A stretch of 64,000 nucleotides of DNA. It comes from Paucidesulfovibrio sp036541255. Lineage in GTDB: Bacteria > Desulfobacterota > Desulfovibrionia > Desulfovibrionales > Desulfovibrionaceae. The notes beneath the pieces are model-generated. The model did not search any database. It was not told where the DNA came from and saw only the letters and a program-made list of their open reading frames with translations. Shown here piece after piece: positions 1 through 8,287 of this stretch (positions are counted from its first letter, which is position 1; every line of letters begins with the position of its first letter). Made by a program: the position numbers and the translations under genes. The stretch lies in assembly GCA_036541255.1 (NCBI GenBank), contig JAZHDD010000022.1, positions 18,812-82,811 on the forward strand. The letters are read 5' to 3'.

Positions 1-1084
1 AGCCTGCCCTGAACAGTACGGCGATGTTGTGCATCGGGTATTTCTTGGCCAGCTTGATGACTTCTTCCACCACCTGCGCAGCTTGGGTCTGGTCGCTGAG
101 TGGATGGACAATGCGGGGCATGGCCCCTTCCTTGCGCGAGGAATAGAGCTTTTTGTCGAATTTTGTCCGCGCTCCAGCCAGGATATGGTTGGTCAGGTCC
201 AGAATAGGTTGGGTGGAACGGTAGTTCTGCTCCAAGCGAATGAGTTTGGCTCCTGTAAAAATTTTCGGGAAATCAAGGATGTTGGAGATGTCGGCTCCGC
301 GAAAGGCATAGATGGACTGAGCATCGTCGCCTACGGCCATGACATCGCCTTGTTCGCCGGAAATAAGCCGAACGAGCCGGGCCTGGACCTTGTTGGTGTC
401 CTGATATTCGTCCACCATGACGTGCTGGAAGCGTTCGCGCAGCTCCTGTGTCAGGAGGGGATTCGTTTGCAGCAGTTCTTCGAAACGGAAAAGCAGGTCG
501 TCGTAGTCCAGCAAACCGTGCTCTTGCTTGAAACGGGAGTAATTCGCGGCAATGGCGTTGAAATCGTCGGTGTAGGCTGCCAGGTGAAAGGCTTCATTTT
601 CCACGATGGACTCGATCCCCTGTTCCTTGTTGCGGGACTTGGTGATCATGTCCAGAAGCGTGGCTTTCTTCGGGTAGGAACGATCTCCCTTGCCCAGCCC
701 CAGGCTTTCCCTGACTTCCTTGACCACGTTCTCGGAGTCGGCGCGGTCCATCAGGCTGAAGCCCTGGCCAAAGCCGAGACTCGCGGCGTGACGGCGCAAC
801 ACGCCGTAGGCAAAGGAGTGGAAAGTCCCGCCGCTGGTGCCGCGCAGCTCCCGCTGCAGAATGTCGCTGGCGCGTTGCAGCATTTCCTGGGCTGCCTTGC
901 GCGTGAAGGTCAGCAGCAGGATTTTTTCCGGTGCGGTTCCTTGCTCCACCAGTCGTGCCAGGCGATAGACGATGGTTCGGGTTTTTCCGGAACCGGCTCC
1001 GGCGATGACCAGGGCGGGACTGCCGCTATGGCGCACGGCTTCCAGCTGGGCAGGATTCAGTTCGTTTTCAAAGTCAATGGGCAT
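1..1084 (-). CDS. UvrD/PcrA/Rep-type ATP-dependent DNA helicase, C-terminus cut by window edge
   Basis: Superfamily 1 helicase; 361 N-terminal residues are visible and the rest lies before position 1. Translation of the minus strand gives MPIDFENELNPAQLEAV, the Q-motif region, then the Walker A loop AGAGSGKT (about residues 28-35), LLLTFTRKAA (motif Ia), the Walker B/DExx box VDEYQDTN, GDDAQSIYAFRGA (motif III) and LEQNYRST (motif IV). Known role of the family: 3'-5' unwinding in repair and replication restart. The ATG at 1084 lies 11 nt inside the end of the preceding phosphodiesterase gene, so it is translationally coupled as last visible gene of a four-gene minus-strand operon. Which subfamily (UvrD, PcrA or Rep) cannot be settled without the C-terminus. 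Confidence 0.93.
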   Translation of the reverse strand, partial: MPIDFENELNPAQLEAVRHSGSPALVIAGAGSGKTRTIVYRLARLVEQGTAPEKILLLTFTRKAAQEMLQRASDILQRELRGTSGGTFHSFAYGVLRRHAASLGFGQGFSLMDRADSENVVKEVRESLGLGKGDRSYPKKATLLDMITKSRNKEQGIESIVENEAFHLAAYTDDFNAIAANYSRFKQEHGLLDYDDLLFRFEELLQTNPLLTQELRERFQHVMVDEYQDTNKVQARLVRLISGEQGDVMAVGDDAQSIYAFRGADISNILDFPKIFTGAKLIRLEQNYRSTQPILDLTNHILAGARTKFDKKLYSSRKEGAMPRIVHPLSDQTQAAQVVEEVIKLAKKYPMHNIAVLFRAG

Positions 1085-2354
1085 CAATGATTCCGAAGTG
1101 TCGTAGGATGAGTTGGCCCGCGTCGCGCATGCGCTCGGGGCGGCTGTCTTCGCTGTCGAAGAATATGGCTCCATGGGCGGTATGGGCACCGGTGCGTCCG
1201 TATAATCCGTACACGCGGTCCCGATCGAATTTGGCCTTGCAGTCAAATCCTGGCCGCGGCTGGCAGACCAAATCCGGGGCCAGTTTGCGCAGGGGGCCGG
1301 AGTATAATTCTTCCGCTGTGAACACCCTCTCCATGACGTGCTCGCCTTGGAAGGTCAACCCTTCAAGACCGGTCTTGATCTCAGTCAGCAGAGACCGGGC
1401 TCTGGTTTGGGAAAGTTTGCCGCGTGAGAACCGGCCCGAGGTGTGCAGATAAATACGTCCCGGGTCCAAGGCGAATGCTGCGGAATCGGGCGCGATCACT
1501 CTGGCATCCCATTCGCTTTCGGGACGGTTATGCAGATGGAGCAGGCCGCATGTGCGCAGGTGGGCATTGAGGTCCACTTCCTGTCTGAGCGCCGTGAATC
1601 CGTGGTCGGCCAGGACCATGAGCCGCTTGGGCTCGGGCAGGGCGTGATAACGCTCCAGCACTTCGCCGATGAGATTGTCCCATTCTTTCAAAAGGGCTAG
1701 GCAGGGGGCATGCCAAGCATGATGCGTGTCCTCTAGGGCAGGAAACAGGAAATGAAAAAGGCGATCTGTTTCCGTGAGAACGAAGACGAAGAGATCCCAG
1801 TCCAGATCGGGCCAGAGCAGATTGAGAGCCTCGCGGCGTGAGCGCAGGGTCTTGCGCAGTTCCGTGAGCAGATAGGCCGGATCGCTTGCTCCGCGCGCGG
1901 TATCGGCCTCCAGTTTGTAGCTTGGCAGAGCAGAGGCAAGATAGGGGGGATGAACTGCCCGGCGCATGTCCTCGGCTACAAAACCTGCTACGAGCATACC
2001 GCGCAGGGGCCGGGCCGGATAGGTGTTCGGCAGGTTGATGACGCGGCTGGTTCGGCCTTTATGTCCAAGCCTGTCAAAGATGGTGGGGCAGGCGATATGT
2101 CCCGAATTGACGATGGAAAGCTGATAGGTTGCCGGGTCCATGCGGGAAAATCCAAAGATGCCGTGCGTCTCAGGACCTTGGCCGGTCATCAGCGAGGTCC
2201 AGTTCACCGGAGAGAGTTCCGGAAGCTCGGCCTGGATGGTTGTGGCCTGAGTCGCAATTGTACCCAGATTGGGCAGCTGGCCAGCCAAATTTTGGGCAAG
2301 ATCGAGCGGAACCCCGTCCAGGCCCAAAACCAGCAGGCGGGAACGTAAGCGCAT
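1074..2354 (-). CDS. Alkaline-phosphatase-superfamily phosphodiesterase/nucleotide pyrophosphatase
   Basis: 426 residues. Type I phosphodiesterase/nucleotide pyrophosphatase fold: metal-binding Asp13 in LVLGLDGVP, the nucleophile Thr53 in NWTSLMTG, an internal TETDRLFHF segment and the metal-binding LADHGFTAL near residue 250. These are the landmark positions of the family, whose members cut phosphodiester, pyrophosphate or phosphoglycerol bonds in nucleotides or lipids; the substrate here is unknown. There is no signal peptide, so a cytoplasmic site is likely. The ATG at 2354 is chosen because it sits one base after the stop of the upstream DUF2156 gene; an in-frame ATG 21 nt further upstream would lie inside that gene. 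Its placement after a DUF2156 protein hints at phospholipid or envelope work, which is inference. Confidence 0.85.
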   Translation of the reverse strand: MRLRSRLLVLGLDGVPLDLAQNLAGQLPNLGTIATQATTIQAELPELSPVNWTSLMTGQGPETHGIFGFSRMDPATYQLSIVNSGHIACPTIFDRLGHKGRTSRVINLPNTYPARPLRGMLVAGFVAEDMRRAVHPPYLASALPSYKLEADTARGASDPAYLLTELRKTLRSRREALNLLWPDLDWDLFVFVLTETDRLFHFLFPALEDTHHAWHAPCLALLKEWDNLIGEVLERYHALPEPKRLMVLADHGFTALRQEVDLNAHLRTCGLLHLHNRPESEWDARVIAPDSAAFALDPGRIYLHTSGRFSRGKLSQTRARSLLTEIKTGLEGLTFQGEHVMERVFTAEELYSGPLRKLAPDLVCQPRPGFDCKAKFDRDRVYGLYGRTGAHTAHGAIFFDSEDSRPERMRDAGQLILRHFGIIDAH

Positions 2355-2355
2355 A

Positions 2356-3237
2356 CTAGCGGACCACAGCCTCAAATTTTTTCAGAAAAAGCGATGGATT
2401 ATAGGAGAGTTTGGCTTTGCGCAACCCTTCTTCCCCCAGGTCCTGTTCCCTGTTTACATAGGTATATTTGCTGCATTGCGCTTCCAGGAACATCTGATTG
2501 ATGGCCTGATATACACCCTTGTAATAGGTATTGGCCTTTTCAAAATGGATGACCACGGAATCGGGCGAAACAGGTTCGGCCACGGTGTAGGCCACGACCT
2601 TGCCGTCCACGCGGATGGCTCCGCCCATGAGCCCGTCGATCTGGTCGAACTGCTGGAGTACGCGCGTGATGGCCACGTTTTCCGCCTGGAGTGCGTCGGA
2701 CGGGTTGTGCTCCTCGAACCAGCGCAGCCATTCTTCTTGCATTTCAAGTACTTCCTCCACGCATTCCGGCCCAAGCGGGGAGTATTCGAAGGAATATTTT
2801 TTCACGAATTGCTTGAGCAGATTTTTCTTTTTGTGAAAGCGATTGCCGCGCAATTCAATGAGTTCGGGGACGCTGTACACGTAATCCCAATGGTCCCGGT
2901 TTTCTTTGATTTCCATGCTGTCGCCGAAGTGTTCGGACCAGAGTTTGGCCAGGCATTCGGGAACGCGGGTGAAGCGGCCCAGAGCCGGGATGATGGAGCA
3001 TTCCTTCCAGTCGTAGTTGTTCCAGGCTCCGAGAGGAGCCCAGTAAAGTGTCTCCGGCTTGGTTTGGCGAATCCAGGCCAAACCATTTTCAATGGTCCAT
3101 TCCAGCCCGTAGTGTTCGGCCCAACCATAGATGTTGGCAAAAGCATAGTCCGATGTGGGCAACTGCGGGCAGGCTGCCAGGATCGTATTGTATTCGTAAA
3201 GCCTTTCCAGGCTGGGGGCTTCAAATTTGAGCTGCAT
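2356..3237 (-). CDS. DUF2156 protein (phosphatidylglycerol lysyltransferase C-terminal-like, GNAT fold)
   Basis: 293 residues, soluble. The sequence resembles the DUF2156 family, the aminoacyl-transferase domain that forms the C-terminal half of MprF. Free-standing copies of this domain are common in Desulfovibrio-type and clostridial genomes and their substrate is not established. Typical features are the N-terminal SDYAFANIYGW stretch, the central GNRFHKKKNLLKQF segment, and the YVNREQDLGEEGLRKAK motif near the C-terminus. The first 17 nt overlap the end of the MATE gene, and its stop lies one base before the phosphodiesterase start, so the three are co-transcribed. There are no membrane segments, unlike full MprF. 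Transfer of an aminoacyl group to a lipid or peptide is only a family-level guess. Confidence 0.8.
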   Translation of the reverse strand: MQLKFEAPSLERLYEYNTILAACPQLPTSDYAFANIYGWAEHYGLEWTIENGLAWIRQTKPETLYWAPLGAWNNYDWKECSIIPALGRFTRVPECLAKLWSEHFGDSMEIKENRDHWDYVYSVPELIELRGNRFHKKKNLLKQFVKKYSFEYSPLGPECVEEVLEMQEEWLRWFEEHNPSDALQAENVAITRVLQQFDQIDGLMGGAIRVDGKVVAYTVAEPVSPDSVVIHFEKANTYYKGVYQAINQMFLEAQCSKYTYVNREQDLGEEGLRKAKLSYNPSLFLKKFEAVVR

Positions 3238-4636
3238 TGTTCGACGCCTTTCGGTTGTTTTTCTTGATCATGCTGAAACGTGGCCAGTCCTTGACTGCGT
3301 AGATGTAAAGCAAGGCGGCCGCGCCCAGTGCCTGGGATGCGAACATGGCGATCCAGATGCCGGTAGGCCCGGCCAGGATATGATGGCCCAGTCCCCATGC
3401 CAGGGGCAGGCGTACCAGCCAGATGGAGGAACCAAGCACCATGAAGGTATAGATGGTCGCGCCCGCGCCATTGAGCGCGCCCGTGAGGATCATGGCCACC
3501 AGGGTGAAGGGAATGGCCAGCATGTTCCACATCAGGTAATTGACCGCTTCCGCCTGCACGCCAGGGTCCGGCGCGAAATACGCCACAAAGGGCGTAATGC
3601 CTTGCCAGAGCAGCAACGCGACAATCGAGACGGAAAAAAGGCCGATGCGCAGTACGCGGTAACCGTACCGTTTGGCCAGGTCGGGTCGGCCAGCGCCGAG
3701 ATAATGTCCCACCAGGATGCTTGCGGTCATGTTGAAGGCAAAAGCGGGGAGAAAGAGCAGGGCTTCGATGCGGTTGCCCACGGTGAGGCCGGCCAGCGCG
3801 TTACGGGCTCCGTCCGCATCCACGGGAAGACTGGAGGTCAGAGCGTAGAGTAGCAGGTACCCCGTGTTCCAGACCGCCGAGAGCATGCCGCTCGGTAACG
3901 CTACTTTGACGACATAGGGAAAGGCCCGTCTGCCCCATCGCCAGGGGGCGAAACTGCGGGCCTGAAGCAGGCCCAGTCGATGCAACTGATAGATGTTCAG
4001 CAACGCGCCCATGCTGATGGCGGCCAGAGTTGCCCATGCCAGGCCGCGATAGCCCAGATTCGGAAAACCGAACATGCCCAGGCCAAAGGCCAGATCGCCC
4101 AAGGCGTTGAGCGTCGTGATGAGCATCATGGTGTAAAGCGGGAACATGACCCGCTTTTGGGCTCGGAAGATGGCGTTGGTGATGGTCAATAGATAATAGC
4201 TTGGTACCGAGAGCAGATAGACCTCAAGAAAGAAGCGCGTGGTGTCTTCCATGCCGGGACGGACTTGCAGCCCGGACAGCAACAGGCCGCGTAACGGCAT
4301 GCTGGCGGCCAGGACAGCGAGTCCAAGAGCCAGGGCGGAAAGCAGGCACAGCCCAGTATAGCGCTGAACCCGAAGGAGTTTGTCCGCACCGCTGGACTGA
4401 CTGATGGCGGCAACGGCACCATTGGACATGGCGATGGCCACCACAAGAAAGAACATCAACAATTGGGTCATCATGCCGAGTGCGGCCTGGACCTCGGAAT
4501 TGAGCATCCCAGCCACCTTGACATCCACGGCACCGATGAGAAAATGGAAGAGCATCATCAGGACCTGAGGCCAGGCCAGCTTCCAGATCACACGGTAGGG
4601 ATGCTTTTCAAGTTCAGCGTCTATCTGCGGAGGCAT
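3221..4636 (-). CDS. MATE-family multidrug/metabolite efflux transporter
   Basis: 471 residues with about twelve hydrophobic segments, the usual size and topology of MATE (DinF/NorM) exporters, which move cationic drugs or metabolites out by Na+ or H+ antiport. The two MatE halves start near residues 20 and 245; the N-terminal half shows WPQVLMMLFHFLIGAVD followed by MSNGAVAAISQ, typical of helices 1-2. The start ATG at 4636 (MPPQIDAELEKHP) is preferred over an upstream ATG at 4723, which would add a non-homologous tail and overlap the divergent regulator region. It is the first gene of the minus-strand set MATE-DUF2156-phosphodiesterase-helicase and is divergent from the ModE-like gene. The substrate is unknown. 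Confidence 0.9.
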   Translation of the reverse strand: MPPQIDAELEKHPYRVIWKLAWPQVLMMLFHFLIGAVDVKVAGMLNSEVQAALGMMTQLLMFFLVVAIAMSNGAVAAISQSSGADKLLRVQRYTGLCLLSALALGLAVLAASMPLRGLLLSGLQVRPGMEDTTRFFLEVYLLSVPSYYLLTITNAIFRAQKRVMFPLYTMMLITTLNALGDLAFGLGMFGFPNLGYRGLAWATLAAISMGALLNIYQLHRLGLLQARSFAPWRWGRRAFPYVVKVALPSGMLSAVWNTGYLLLYALTSSLPVDADGARNALAGLTVGNRIEALLFLPAFAFNMTASILVGHYLGAGRPDLAKRYGYRVLRIGLFSVSIVALLLWQGITPFVAYFAPDPGVQAEAVNYLMWNMLAIPFTLVAMILTGALNGAGATIYTFMVLGSSIWLVRLPLAWGLGHHILAGPTGIWIAMFASQALGAAALLYIYAVKDWPRFSMIKKNNRKASNNAAQI

Positions 4637-4787
4637 TGCTCTCTCGTTCCTTGGTTGGGAAAAGTTCAGCGTAAAGGATAGGCACTGCGCTGGTTTTGCC
4701 AAGGGGCCAGGTCGTATTTTCATGCTTCACGCGTTGCGCGGCAAAGGGAAAGCGCGTATCCTTGAACGTCACAAGGAGAATGGATGC

Positions 4788-5138
4788 ATGGGCAGAACCG
4801 AATTGAAGATGCGCGTCTGGCTGGAAATGGACGACAACTCCCTCATGGGCTCGGGCACCATGAAAATGCTCCGCCTTGTGGATGAACTCGGTTCTTTGAA
4901 CAAAGCCGCTGCGGAACTCGGCATGTCCTATCGGCGGGCCTGGGGGCGCCTTCGGGATACGGAACAACGTCTTGGCAGGCCCTTGGTGGAACATATGCGA
5001 GGACGGCAGGGGTACAACCTGACTCCGTTCGGCAGGCAGGCCCTTGAGGCGTGGCAACGTTGGCATGCCGAAATCAAGAGTTTCGCCCATAAGCGCGCCG
5101 TGGAATTATTTCCCGAAGAGTTGCGACCTCTGGATTAG
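4788..5138 (+). CDS. ModE N-terminal-type winged-helix DNA-binding protein
   Basis: 116 residues. A stand-alone LysR/ModE-type winged helix: GSLNKAAAELGMSYRRAWGRL is the helix-turn-helix (residues about 38-58), followed by a wing with GYNLTPFGRQAL. ModE of E. coli has this domain plus two molybdate-binding MOP domains; the MOP part is absent here, so the effector cannot be assumed to be molybdate. The ATG at 4788 follows an AAGGAGAA Shine-Dalgarno at 4772-4779 with a spacing of eight; earlier in-frame codons lack one. It converges with the ECF transporter ATPase so tightly that the two stop codons overlap (plus TAG 5136-5138, minus TAA 5137-5135). The regulated target is unknown. Confidence 0.82.
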   Translation: MGRTELKMRVWLEMDDNSLMGSGTMKMLRLVDELGSLNKAAAELGMSYRRAWGRLRDTEQRLGRPLVEHMRGRQGYNLTPFGRQALEAWQRWHAEIKSFAHKRAVELFPEELRPLD

Positions 5139-5851
5139 CCGTGCCTGTGGGGCGCGTCTCCGCCCACGTGCACATGCACATGCGTGTGCTTGCTGATTCC
5201 GCTTTCCAGAATCTTGCCGTCGCGCAGGGCTACCAATTTGTCGGTTATTTCATCTAAAAACTCCGGTTCGTGGGACACCACAAGCAACGCGAGATCCAGG
5301 GATTGGAGTATTTCCAGGATGCGTTGTTTGGTCTCCTTGTCCAGCCCCGTGGTCGGCTCGTCGAGCAGGAGAGCCCGGGGTTGCATGGCCAGGATGGTCG
5401 CCAAGGATACGAGTTTTTTCTCTCCGCCGGAAAGGCGATAGGGGACGCGGTTCTCGAATTCCCTCAGGCCCAATCTGTCCAACGTGGCGAAAGCCGTTTC
5501 CAAGGCCTCTTGGCGCGATAAACCTTGATTCAGCGGACCAAAGGCCACGTCTTCCAAGACGGTGGGGCTGAAGAGCTGGTCGTCTGCCTGCTGGAAGAGA
5601 AATCCGAGTTGCAGCCGGGCCGCATGAAAGTCCTTTTCCGAGCGCATGTCCTGGCCAAACAATCGGATGTTGCCTTCGGACAGGGGGATGAGCCCCATGA
5701 TCGTGTGCAGGAGCGTGCTTTTACCGCAACCGTTGGGGCCAATCAAGCCAATCCTGTCTCCCGCATGCAGGCCGAAATCCAGCTGGCGGAGAATCTTTTC
5801 CCGGCCCGGATAGCCGCAGGTCACGTTTTTGAGTTCAATTATGCAGGACAT
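5135..5851 (-). CDS. cbiO: Energy-coupling-factor (cobalt/nickel type) ABC transporter ATPase with His-rich tail
   Basis: 238 residues. ATP-binding subunit of an ECF importer: Walker A GPNGCGKST, Q-loop LFQQADDQLFS (the ADDQLF form is typical of CbiO/EcfA), signature LSGGEKK, Walker B ALLLDEPTTGLD and the switch histidine in VVSHEP. The C-terminal tail carries many histidines (THVHVHVGG then PHRHG), a common metal-binding trait that favours nickel or cobalt as substrate; that is inference. The ATG at 5851 gives MSCIIELKNVTCGYPG, matching family N-termini, whereas the longer reading frame starts inside the CbiQ gene. It lies 13 nt after the end of cbiQ. No substrate-binding component (CbiM/NikM/BioY type) is present in the window. 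Confidence 0.88.
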   Translation of the reverse strand: MSCIIELKNVTCGYPGREKILRQLDFGLHAGDRIGLIGPNGCGKSTLLHTIMGLIPLSEGNIRLFGQDMRSEKDFHAARLQLGFLFQQADDQLFSPTVLEDVAFGPLNQGLSRQEALETAFATLDRLGLREFENRVPYRLSGGEKKLVSLATILAMQPRALLLDEPTTGLDKETKQRILEILQSLDLALLVVSHEPEFLDEITDKLVALRDGKILESGISKHTHVHVHVGGDAPHRHG

Positions 5852-5864
5852 GACGGTTCCTTGG

Positions 5865-6629
5865 TTATGTGAGCGGCAGATGGTCAAGAACCAGGAGCAG
5901 GCTTCCAGCCAGAGCTGTTAGAATCAACAACAGCCAGTCAAGAGTGTTGCGTTGGACCGTGGCCAGGCTGTGGAATCGGCCGGAAAAGCCGCGGCATCGC
6001 ATGGCCTGGTGGACACGTTCCGCCCTGTCCCAGCTACGTACCAGAAGCATGCCCACAAGCCAGGCGTAGGTACGGTAGGTGTGCATGCTGGTGCGGGGGC
6101 GAAACCCGCGCGCCTTTACGGCGCGATGTTGTCGCAAATACTCCCGTCGGATCACTTCGATATAGCGCCATGTGAAAAGCAGGAGCAGGCACAGCTTGTC
6201 CGGTACGCCGAGCTGTTGCATGGCCTGTCCAAGTGAATTCACGCTCATGGTGGCCAAAAGCGCTGTCAGGCCAAGCACGATGCCGAAGGACTTGCAGGTC
6301 AGGAGCAGGCAGAGCTTTATCCCTTCCTCGGAGGCGCTGAGCGGTCCGAAATGAAAGAGAGTGGTGCCGGGCAGGGAAAACGGGATAAATATCCAGAGGA
6401 ACCCCACGAATAAACCGACCACACCAAGGCGTTTGAGTATCGGCTCCAGAGGCAGACGCGCGCTCAGGGCGAGAAGGGTGCCGAGCAGCAGGCAGGCCGC
6501 TCCGGACCGAATATCCTGCACCAACGCCGCCGGCAGGCTGAAGGCCAAGGCCGCCAGGATTTTAATCCGGGGGTCGCGGCGGTGCAGGATGGAGTTCCCC
6601 TGCGCAAAGGGTTCGGCAATGGCGCTCAA
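5865..6629 (-). CDS. cbiQ: ECF transporter transmembrane T-component, CbiQ family
   Basis: 254 residues, with about five or six membrane segments. The two conserved cytoplasmic coupling-helix motifs of EcfT proteins are visible as ARG-type sequences: VKARGFRPR (about residue 171) and AMRCRGFSG (about residue 212). They transmit ATP hydrolysis to the substrate-binding subunit. The frame opens with a TTG at 6629 (LSAIAEPF) because an in-frame TGA lies just upstream and no ATG occurs nearby, so the exact start is uncertain. It is upstream of and coupled to the CbiO-like ATPase. Cobalt or nickel import is the usual role of CbiQ-type proteins, but the substrate cannot be fixed without the S-component. 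Confidence 0.85.
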   Translation of the reverse strand: MSAIAEPFAQGNSILHRRDPRIKILAALAFSLPAALVQDIRSGAACLLLGTLLALSARLPLEPILKRLGVVGLFVGFLWIFIPFSLPGTTLFHFGPLSASEEGIKLCLLLTCKSFGIVLGLTALLATMSVNSLGQAMQQLGVPDKLCLLLLFTWRYIEVIRREYLRQHRAVKARGFRPRTSMHTYRTYAWLVGMLLVRSWDRAERVHQAMRCRGFSGRFHSLATVQRNTLDWLLLILTALAGSLLLVLDHLPLT

Positions 6630-6737
6630 GGTTTGGTCTTTGGGGCTCGGGTTGGGCTGTGAAACGCGGGGCCAAAATGGTCACGCGACTGCAGAAATGT
6701 GCCACACTCGGCGATTTCGTGCAACCACGGTAAGGCG

Positions 6738-7295
6738 CTATTTGTCGAGCCCGACCTCGCTTTTCAAAGGGCTGATGGCATCAATGGCTATCTGGAAAAA
6801 GTCCCCGAGCTCCAGACCGATCTTGTCACATTCTCGAATATTTTCTCTATTGATATTAGCTGCGAAAGCCTTTTCCTTCATCTTTTTCTTTAAGCTTTTG
6901 GGTTTCATGCCGTCCATGCCTTCCGGCCGCACCAGGGCATTGGCATGAATCAGTCCGGTCACGGTTTCTCCGCAGCGCAAGGCAAAGTCGAAAATGGTCT
7001 GGGGGGTGACGCCTGTGCATTCGCCATTGTGGGCCTTGATGGCTTGCAGCGCTTCCGCGGGCAATTCGCCTTCCAGCATTTCGCATGTTTCCAGACCGTG
7101 CCGTTCGGGCGTGTTCTTGGTGTGAGAGTAATCCAGATCATGGACAAGGCCGGTCAGTCCCCAGAGGTCCTGGTCGTGTCCCAGGTGCTGGGCCAGGCCG
7201 CGCATGACCGCTTCGGTTTCCAGGGCATGGGGCACGAGATGGGGGTCCTGGCTGTGTGTTTTGACGAGCTCCAGGGCGCGTTCACGGGAAAGCAT
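6738..7295 (-). CDS. HD-domain (HDIG) phosphohydrolase
   Basis: 185 residues. The HD signature is visible: His in LVPHALETEAVM (about residue 23), LVHDLDYSHT (HD pair near residues 49-50), and KAHNGECTGV further on. Proteins of this size and pattern are common in Desulfobacterota and clostridia; the substrate (nucleotide or small phosphate ester) is unknown. The C-terminal part is lysine-rich (KPKSLKKKMKEKAFAANI). It lies 9 nt after the dipeptide-ABC ATPase gene on the same strand, so it may be the last gene of that transcript. About 110 nt with no recognisable site separate it from the ECF genes downstream. Confidence 0.85.
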   Translation of the reverse strand: MLSRERALELVKTHSQDPHLVPHALETEAVMRGLAQHLGHDQDLWGLTGLVHDLDYSHTKNTPERHGLETCEMLEGELPAEALQAIKAHNGECTGVTPQTIFDFALRCGETVTGLIHANALVRPEGMDGMKPKSLKKKMKEKAFAANINRENIRECDKIGLELGDFFQIAIDAISPLKSEVGLDK

Positions 7296-7303
7296 GGCGT
7301 CTC

Positions 7304-8287
7304 CTAATCTTTTTGGGGTGTATACAGCCAGCAGGCAGTGCTGCGGCCGGATTCGACTTCAAGAAAGTCCGGGCGGGTCGTGCGGCAAATGTCCATGACT
7401 TCGGGGCAACGCGGATGGAAAGGGCATCCCGTAGGTGGTTGCATGGAACTGGGCGGCTCGCCTTTGAGCAGGGCATGGCTGCGTTGCTTTGCTGGATCGG
7501 GCACGGGCACGGCGGAAAGTAGGGCTTTTGCATAGGGGTGGAGCGGCCCGTGAAAAAAACTGGCCCTGTCGGAGAGTTCCACGATGCGGCCCAGATACAT
7601 GACCGCCACCCTGTCGCAGAGATGGCCGATCACGGAAAGATCATGGGAAATGAACAGATAGGCCAAGCCAAATTCTTGCTGTAACTCTTTGAGAAGATTG
7701 AGAACCTGTGCGCGGATAGAAACATCCAGGGCTGATACGGGCTCGTCGCAGACGATCAGGTCCGGTTCCAAAGGCAAAGCCCGGGCGATGGCCACGCGCT
7801 GACGTTGGCCTCCGGAAAATTCATGCGGATAGCGGTCGGCGTCCTCCTTGCCGAGGCCCACGCGTCTGAGGATGTCCAGCGCCTTGGCGCGTCGTTCGGT
7901 TGGGCTGCCCAGTTTGTGGATATCCAGGGGCTCTCTGACAATGGAGCCGATTTTCCAGCGCGGATTAAGCGAAGAGTAAGGGTCCTGGAAAATCATCTGC
8001 ACAGTGCGGCGTTGCTCGATGCGGTCCCATTGGTCCAGGGGGGTGCCGTTGAGCAGGACTTCGCCGGAGGTCGGGGCTTCCAGCCCGAGCACGAGCCGGG
8101 CCAATGTGGATTTGCCGCACCCGGATTCCCCCACGAGGCCCACGGTTTCGCCTTTTCCCACGCTCAGATTTGCGCCATCCACGGCGCGCACAATTCCGCG
8201 CTGTGTCTTGAGGAGCCCGCTACGCACGGCATAGTGTTTTTTCAGATCTTTGATTTCCAGGAGCATGTGGTTCTCCGGCTTATTCAT
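7304..8287 (-). CDS. dppF: Oligo/dipeptide ABC transporter ATP-binding protein (DppF/OppF type)
   Basis: 327 residues. Walker A GESGCGKST, signature SGGQRQR, Walker B LIVCDEPVSALD, switch histidine in ISHDLS, then the oligopeptide-transporter C-terminal extension with the motif CPFHPRCPEVMDIC, whose cysteines hold an Fe-S cluster or metal in this family. Together with the next gene it would form the nucleotide-binding pair of a peptide or nickel importer. The ATG at 8287 overlaps the dppD stop by 8 nt (a second in-frame ATG lies seven codons later). The matching permeases and binding protein are not in this window, so symbols mark family membership rather than a proven substrate. Confidence 0.88.
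   Translation of the reverse strand: MNKPENHMLLEIKDLKKHYAVRSGLLKTQRGIVRAVDGANLSVGKGETVGLVGESGCGKSTLARLVLGLEAPTSGEVLLNGTPLDQWDRIEQRRTVQMIFQDPYSSLNPRWKIGSIVREPLDIHKLGSPTERRAKALDILRRVGLGKEDADRYPHEFSGGQRQRVAIARALPLEPDLIVCDEPVSALDVSIRAQVLNLLKELQQEFGLAYLFISHDLSVIGHLCDRVAVMYLGRIVELSDRASFFHGPLHPYAKALLSAVPVPDPAKQRSHALLKGEPPSSMQPPTGCPFHPRCPEVMDICRTTRPDFLEVESGRSTACWLYTPQKD

Noticed and set aside
29..1090. Plus-strand reading frame of 353 codons over the helicase gene
   Set aside because: It is antisense to a helicase with all motifs in place and has no recognisable domain.
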